A DNA stretch of 64,000 bases from Propionivibrio dicarboxylicus. Its GTDB lineage: Bacteria > Pseudomonadota > Gammaproteobacteria > Burkholderiales > Rhodocyclaceae. Made by a program: the position numbers and the translations under genes. Within the stretch, counting starts at the first letter, position 1, and each line of letters begins with the position of its first letter. The stretch covers positions 102,433 through 166,432 of the forward strand of contig CAMDMZ010000002.1 of the NCBI GenBank assembly GCA_945902805.1, given 5' to 3'. A model generated the notes under the pieces. It was not told the origin of the DNA, did not search any database, and was given only the letters and a program-made list of their open reading frames with translations. Below, piece by piece: positions 61,701 to 64,000 of this stretch.

Positions 61701-62129
61701 GGACTGGAATCTGCCGATGTGGTGCTGCGGCGCGATTTCCCGAATTCCCACCTGTTGCTGGTCGAGGACGATCCGGTCAATCGCGAAGTGGCGTTGATTG
61801 TGCTGGGCGAAATTGGCTGGACGGTGGATATTGCCGAGAACGGACGCGAGGCGGTGGAAAAGGCCACCGCCGCTACCTACGATCTGATCCTGATGGACAT
61901 GCAGATGCCGGTGATGGGTGGCGTGGAGGCGACCACCCTCATCCGCCAATTACCGCAAGGGCAGCAGGTACCGATCCTGGCCATGACGGCGAACGTGTTC
62001 GATGAAGACCGCAAAGCCTGCCTCGCTGCAGGCATGAACGACTTCATCATCAAGCCGGTGGTGCCGGAGAAACTCTACGAGGTGCTGCTGGCGTGGCTGG
62101 CGAGTACCAAGGCTGTGGCGCCAAAGTAG
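58767..62129 (+). CDS. multi-PAS hybrid sensor histidine kinase with two receiver domains
   Basis: A 1120-residue cytosolic kinase. The N-terminal helix [20 protein letters not shown] is followed by four PAS-type domains (about 60-180, 185-305, 310-435, 450-570). HisKA has the H-box [10 protein letters not shown] (His599), and the HATPase has DSGIGI and [19 protein letters not shown]. Receiver 1 has Asp887 ([10 protein letters not shown]) and receiver 2 has Asp1044 ([10 protein letters not shown]). No Hpt domain is seen. Shares its first and last PAS blocks with the preceding kinase. The ATG overlaps the 36-codon ORF stop. Confidence 0.94.
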   Translation: MTTNPTNSSPLRATAEAQLAARPEPTPVRPVADLLHELQVHQIELEMQNEHLRQTQQALEEARDRYLDLYEFAPVGYLTLSAEGIIEAINLTGATLLGRERNALLHHRFAACVAPEERDAWLRQFLSVKQHAEPHSVELALQRGDGSVFQAQLDYAPQKVGAGGTALRLAFSDISVRKATEDQLRLQAMVLDQIQDHVTITDLDGVTTYVNQAEMRALGSARESIVGEHVSIYGDSPEADARQHEIVDATRMQGAWQGRVVNFRPDGSCIDIDLRTTLIRNEHGEPVAMVGIGTDITARLKAEKALAKSEERYRLAFQNSLDSININRLSDGMYLEVNQAFLDIVGYSAHEVMGRTSLELDIWADPADRQHLVDELRQKGRCQNFEARFRKKNGAVIWGLMSAVLMELEGVPCILSIARDVTDIKAAREVLERHQEQLEQVVDQRTADLRDAETKYRTVADFTYDWETWVDDAGRWLYCSPACERITGYRAEEFMARPELYLEITHDDDRASLLDHLHEGERNGARDIEHRIQHKNGDVHWIEHLCQSVRDAAGNSLGRRVSNRDITERKRADEALREARDQADAANRAKSTFLANMSHEIRTPMNAVIGFTHMLRRQISEPQHLDKLSKIGTAADHLLGVINDILDISKIEANKLVLEQVGFEVEAVLTRVSSMVIEQVQQKGLELLIDIPPDLGIVSGDATRLGQALLNYLGNAVKFTEHGTITLRARVIEANAKDLLLRFEVQDSGIGIAAEHLPRLFHAFEQADSSTTRRFGGTGLGLAISRRIALLMDGDAGVESTPGVGSTFWLTARLDRVSNEAGHYLIPALKGRRALVIDDTPVTQLVQSQLLRMMGMQSEAVASGKAGLALLTAADKAGQPFDLVLVDLLMPEMDGFETLADLRFLFLRHAPLVWLVTASGDSAILEDAHKVGFDDVLLKPLTAVTLHATLMKHLTARSGLWSLRLPAVAPAPAPVPAPGLESADVVLRRDFPNSHLLLVEDDPVNREVALIVLGEIGWTVDIAENGREAVEKATAATYDLILMDMQMPVMGGVEATTLIRQLPQGQQVPILAMTANVFDEDRKACLAAGMNDFIIKPVVPEKLYEVLLAWLASTKAVAPK
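59239..59264 (+). repeat. dispersed 27-bp repeat, copy inside second PAS kinase gene
   Basis: Five A residues, GTCGGCGCTGGCGGGACGG, then CG. It is read in frame as KVGAGGTA in the linker after the first PAS domain, at the same position as in the paralogue at 57006. Confidence 0.88.
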
Positions 62130-62200
62130 GCGGGTAATCGCGCGAAGAGTGACCTTCGATAGGCTCAGTGCTTGCGAAAAAGTTCGCCGTCGCCAGAAAC

Positions 62201-62303
62201 CGTCATTCCCGCGTAGGCGGGAATCCAGACACGTCAATCCAATCTGCCTCTCAGACTCTTGATGTGATGAACGAGCTGGATTCCCGCCTACGCGGGAATG
62301 ACG
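62201..62303. repeat. inverted-arm repeat element, copy 1 (REP/MITE-like)
   Basis: Two perfectly complementary 28-bp arms (62201-62228 and 62276-62303) around a 47-bp centre. Each arm is itself palindromic around ATTCCCGCGTAGGCGGGAAT. Similarity to copy 2 extends past the right arm to a shared TCACAGGCT near 62335. It lies about 115 bp before the first NosL-like gene. Confidence 0.95.
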
Positions 62304-62418
62304 GGATGCTGGGGGCAGCGGCGATTTCTCACAGGCTAACTGCGACGATATGTCGCAGGGCAGCTCAATCACAAAGTTCTAATATTCGGGCATTACTTAG
62401 CCTACTCAGGAGCCCGTC

Positions 62419-63024
62419 ATGGATCGTCGTCAAGCCCTCAAATTCTCTATTCTGGCCAGTGCCGGCCTTGCCGCCGGTGGCGCCCAGGCGCAACAGAGCT
62501 GTGCCTCCGACGGCACGCCTGCCCAGTTCGTACCGAAGCGTCCGGCTGATGCCAAGGCCCATGAGGGCGATATCGAGAAATATCCGAAGTGCCCGTATTG
62601 CGGCATGGATCGCAAGCAGTTTCACCATTCGCGGATGCTGCTGCAGTACAGCGACGATGTCGCGGACGGCACCTGTTCCCTGCATTGCTCGGCGATTAGC
62701 TTATCGCTGAACGTCGATCGCGAGCCAAAAATGATGTGGGTCGGCGATAACGCGGTGGCGGGCGACGTGAAACCCTTGGTTGAAGTGGATAAGGCGAGCT
62801 TCCTGATCGGCAGCAAACTGCCCGGCGTAATGACGGCCAACAGCAAAGTGGCCTACGGTAGCGACGAGGCGGCCAAAGCGGCGCAGGCAGCGAATGGCGG
62901 CGAACTGGTCAAGTTCGACCAGGCTCTGCTGCTGGCCTATACCGACATGTCGAAGGACGTCAGCCGCATTCGCAAAATGCGTGCCGAGCGGCGTAAGAAA
63001 ATGATGGAGCAGCCGAAGGCATAA
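62419..63024 (+). CDS. NosL-like protein 1 (Tat/Sec-exported copper-binding type)
   Basis: A 201-residue protein. The N-terminus MDRRQALKFSILASAGLAAGG has an RR pair before a hydrophobic stretch, resembling a Tat signal. The mature part contains CPYCGMDRKQFHHSR, the NosL CxxCGM motif, and then a His/Met/Cys-containing segment (GTCSLHCSAISL). NosL is a copper chaperone for nitrous oxide reductase, but nosZ is not in the window, so the copper role is by family only. AGGAG precedes the ATG. The second NosL gene follows 7 nt after. Confidence 0.85.
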   Translation: MDRRQALKFSILASAGLAAGGAQAQQSCASDGTPAQFVPKRPADAKAHEGDIEKYPKCPYCGMDRKQFHHSRMLLQYSDDVADGTCSLHCSAISLSLNVDREPKMMWVGDNAVAGDVKPLVEVDKASFLIGSKLPGVMTANSKVAYGSDEAAKAAQAANGGELVKFDQALLLAYTDMSKDVSRIRKMRAERRKKMMEQPKA

Positions 63025-63031
63025 TGGGCGG

Positions 63032-63529
63032 ATGAAACGCTTCGTTCTTGTTCTCGGTTTCGGTCTATTGGTCAGCCTCTGGGCGACGTTCGCCGTCGCT
63101 CAGTCCGGCGCCAAGCCCCCCAAACCGGGGGCGAAAGACCTCTGTCCGGTGTGCGGCATGCTCGTTTCGAAGTACCCGAACTGGGTTGCAACGATCGTCT
63201 ACAAAGATGGTCACGCGCATCATTTCGACGGCGCCAAGGATATGTTCAAGTTCTGGCAGGAACCCGCCAAATACGCCGCCGGCCACAAACGCGACGATAT
63301 CGCGACGATCTGGGTCACCGATTTCTACAATCTGCAAGCCATCGACGCCAAACAGGCCAAGTATGTGATCGGCTCCGATGTCCTCGGCCCGATGGGTCAT
63401 GAATTCGTGCCCCTGGCCAGCGCCGAAGACGCCACCGATTTCCTCAAGGAACACAAAGGCAAACGCATCGTCGGCTTTGATCAGGTCAGCAAGGACTTGC
63501 CGGTCAAGCTCGATGCGGGACAGTATTGA
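63032..63529 (+). CDS. NosL-like protein 2
   Basis: A 165-residue protein with a Sec-type signal peptide (MKRFVLVLGFGLLVSLWATFAVA). The mature part shows DLCPVCGMLVSKYPNW, then DGHAHHFDGAKDMFKFW and KYVIGSDVLGPMGHEFVPL, all characteristic of NosL-family proteins. Being 7 nt downstream of a second NosL-like gene suggests the two products work as a pair in periplasmic copper handling (inference). Confidence 0.88.
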   Translation: MKRFVLVLGFGLLVSLWATFAVAQSGAKPPKPGAKDLCPVCGMLVSKYPNWVATIVYKDGHAHHFDGAKDMFKFWQEPAKYAAGHKRDDIATIWVTDFYNLQAIDAKQAKYVIGSDVLGPMGHEFVPLASAEDATDFLKEHKGKRIVGFDQVSKDLPVKLDAGQY

Positions 63530-63556
63530 GTGGCGGTAGGCGGTTAGCGCCGCCTA

Positions 63557-63583
63557 CCGCCGTCCCGCCAGCGCCGACTTTTT
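63557..63583 (-). repeat. dispersed 27-bp repeat, copy after the NosL pair
   Basis: Reads CCGCCGTCCCGCCAGCGCC, then GAC and a T-tract on the plus strand. It begins 28 nt after the stop of the second NosL-like gene. The gap from 63530 to 63889 holds only this copy and the inverted-arm element; no gene is seen. Confidence 0.9.
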
Positions 63584-63702
63584 GCCGGGCACGGCATGGA
63601 ACTCCGGCTGTTATTCGCCATTGAAGAATCACCAAAACCCCGGCTATGCGTGAGAGTTCGTGAAGGATTTTTACGTCAGCCAATGTCGCCCGTAAGCCCA
63701 AC

Positions 63703-63799
63703 CGTCATTCCCGCGTAGGCGGGAATCCAGGTCGTCAATCCGATTGGTTTTGAAGGAAGTCAGTTCAACGAACTGGATTCCCGCCTACGCGGGAATGAC
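63703..63799. repeat. inverted-arm repeat element, copy 2 (REP/MITE-like)
   Basis: The same 28-bp arm as copy 1 lies at 63703-63730, with its complement (27 bp) at 63773-63799. The 42-bp centre differs but shares CGTCAATCC. The downstream tail TTTTTCACAGGCTCAC matches the tail of copy 1. Confidence 0.95.
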
Positions 63800-63889
63800 A
63801 GTTTGGTGGGGCTGGGGTAATTTTTCACAGGCTCACGACTCACAGCGAATGGAAGGGCGGTTTCAAATCCCAAGCGCAACAGACCTTGG

Positions 63890-64000
63890 TTAGTGAATTG
63901 GAACTGGGGGTTGATGAATCTGGGCAAGCATCATTTTGAATACCGCAAAAGGCGTGTTGAAGTCATGGGTAGCGCGAGGCCGGCTATTCAGGCTGTCGGC
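63890..64000 (-). mobile_element. C-terminal end of an IS30-like transposase (cut by window edge)
   Basis: The minus-strand frame entering from base 64000 reads DSLNSRPRATHDFNTPFAVF, then KMMLAQIHQPPVPIH and a stop at 63890. LNxRPRxTxxFxTPxxVF is the conserved IS30-family transposase C-terminus. The adjacent sequence GGCGGTTTCAAATCCCAAGC (about 63856-63875) could be the terminal inverted repeat. Confidence 0.6.

Noticed and set aside
62140..62230. CRISPR array near the repeated GGCGGGAAT arms
   Set aside because: Only two inverted, self-palindromic arms per element are present, with no regularly spaced direct repeats and no cas genes.
63914..64000. Plus-strand ORF starting MNLGKHHFEYRKRR at the right edge
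   Set aside because: The minus strand of the same bases matches the IS30 transposase C-terminus, which is the stronger reading.

Overview
The window is GC-rich, densely coded chromosomal DNA from a betaproteobacterium, most likely of the Rhodocyclales. This is inferred from the rimP-nusA-infB-rbfA-truB-rpsO-pnp order, the large NAD-glutamate dehydrogenase, the ETF/ETF-QO acyl-CoA oxidation block, paired NosL-like proteins and the bacteriohemerythrin. Most of the window is core genome. Accessory DNA is limited to a type I restriction-modification island, a PIN/ribbon-helix-helix pair, a chemotaxis-type signalling cassette, repeats and an IS30-like fragment at the right edge.

Layout. 1-4.8 kb: ispD (cut by the window start), ispF, a cyclic-nucleotide-binding protein, an AI-2E-family permease and a hybrid histidine kinase, with overlapping or near-touching ends. 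4.9-15.7 kb: NAD-glutamate dehydrogenase, a MarC-family protein, a SNF2-family helicase and an exported ATP-dependent DNA ligase. 15.7-24.3 kb: R-M island with a broken DUF262 gene, hsdM, hsdS, a 5' fragment of a second hsdR, an AlbA_2/ATPase-fold gene and an intact hsdR. 24.3-27.6 kb (minus strand): bacteriohemerythrin, a small unknown protein, then a promoter and a class I c-di-GMP riboswitch heading an HDOD-REC-GGDEF diguanylate cyclase. 27.6-34.7 kb: TetR regulator with palindromic operators, etfBA, a CbiM-like membrane protein, acyl-CoA dehydrogenase, ETF-ubiquinone oxidoreductase and a thioesterase, together an acyl-CoA oxidation module that delivers electrons to quinone. 34.7-41.6 kb: hydrolase, PHP phosphoesterase, YciO-like protein, site-2 protease, trpS, scpA, scpB, rluB. 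41.6-50.5 kb: the nusA-infB operon with a promoter and attenuator-like hairpin, then rpsO and pnp. 50.5-53.4 kb: dksA and small genes. 53.6-62.1 kb: CheB-CheR-PAS fusion and two mosaic paralogous PAS histidine kinases, translationally coupled through a 36-codon ORF. 62.2-64 kb: two NosL-like genes bracketed by two copies of an inverted-arm repeat, then the IS30-like C-terminus.

The main unexplained signal is a dispersed short repeat of about 27 bp: five A residues, then GTCGGTGCTGGCGGGACGG, then CGG. I find twelve copies (some degenerate) in 64 kb. Eight lie within about 60 nt downstream of a stop codon. The other four are inside genes and all are read in one frame as VGAG(G/E)TA. The element has no stop codon in any of its six frames. 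In one gene it supplies the charged start of a signal peptide, and in another the start codon lies inside a degenerate copy. I cannot assign it to a named repeat family from the sequence alone.
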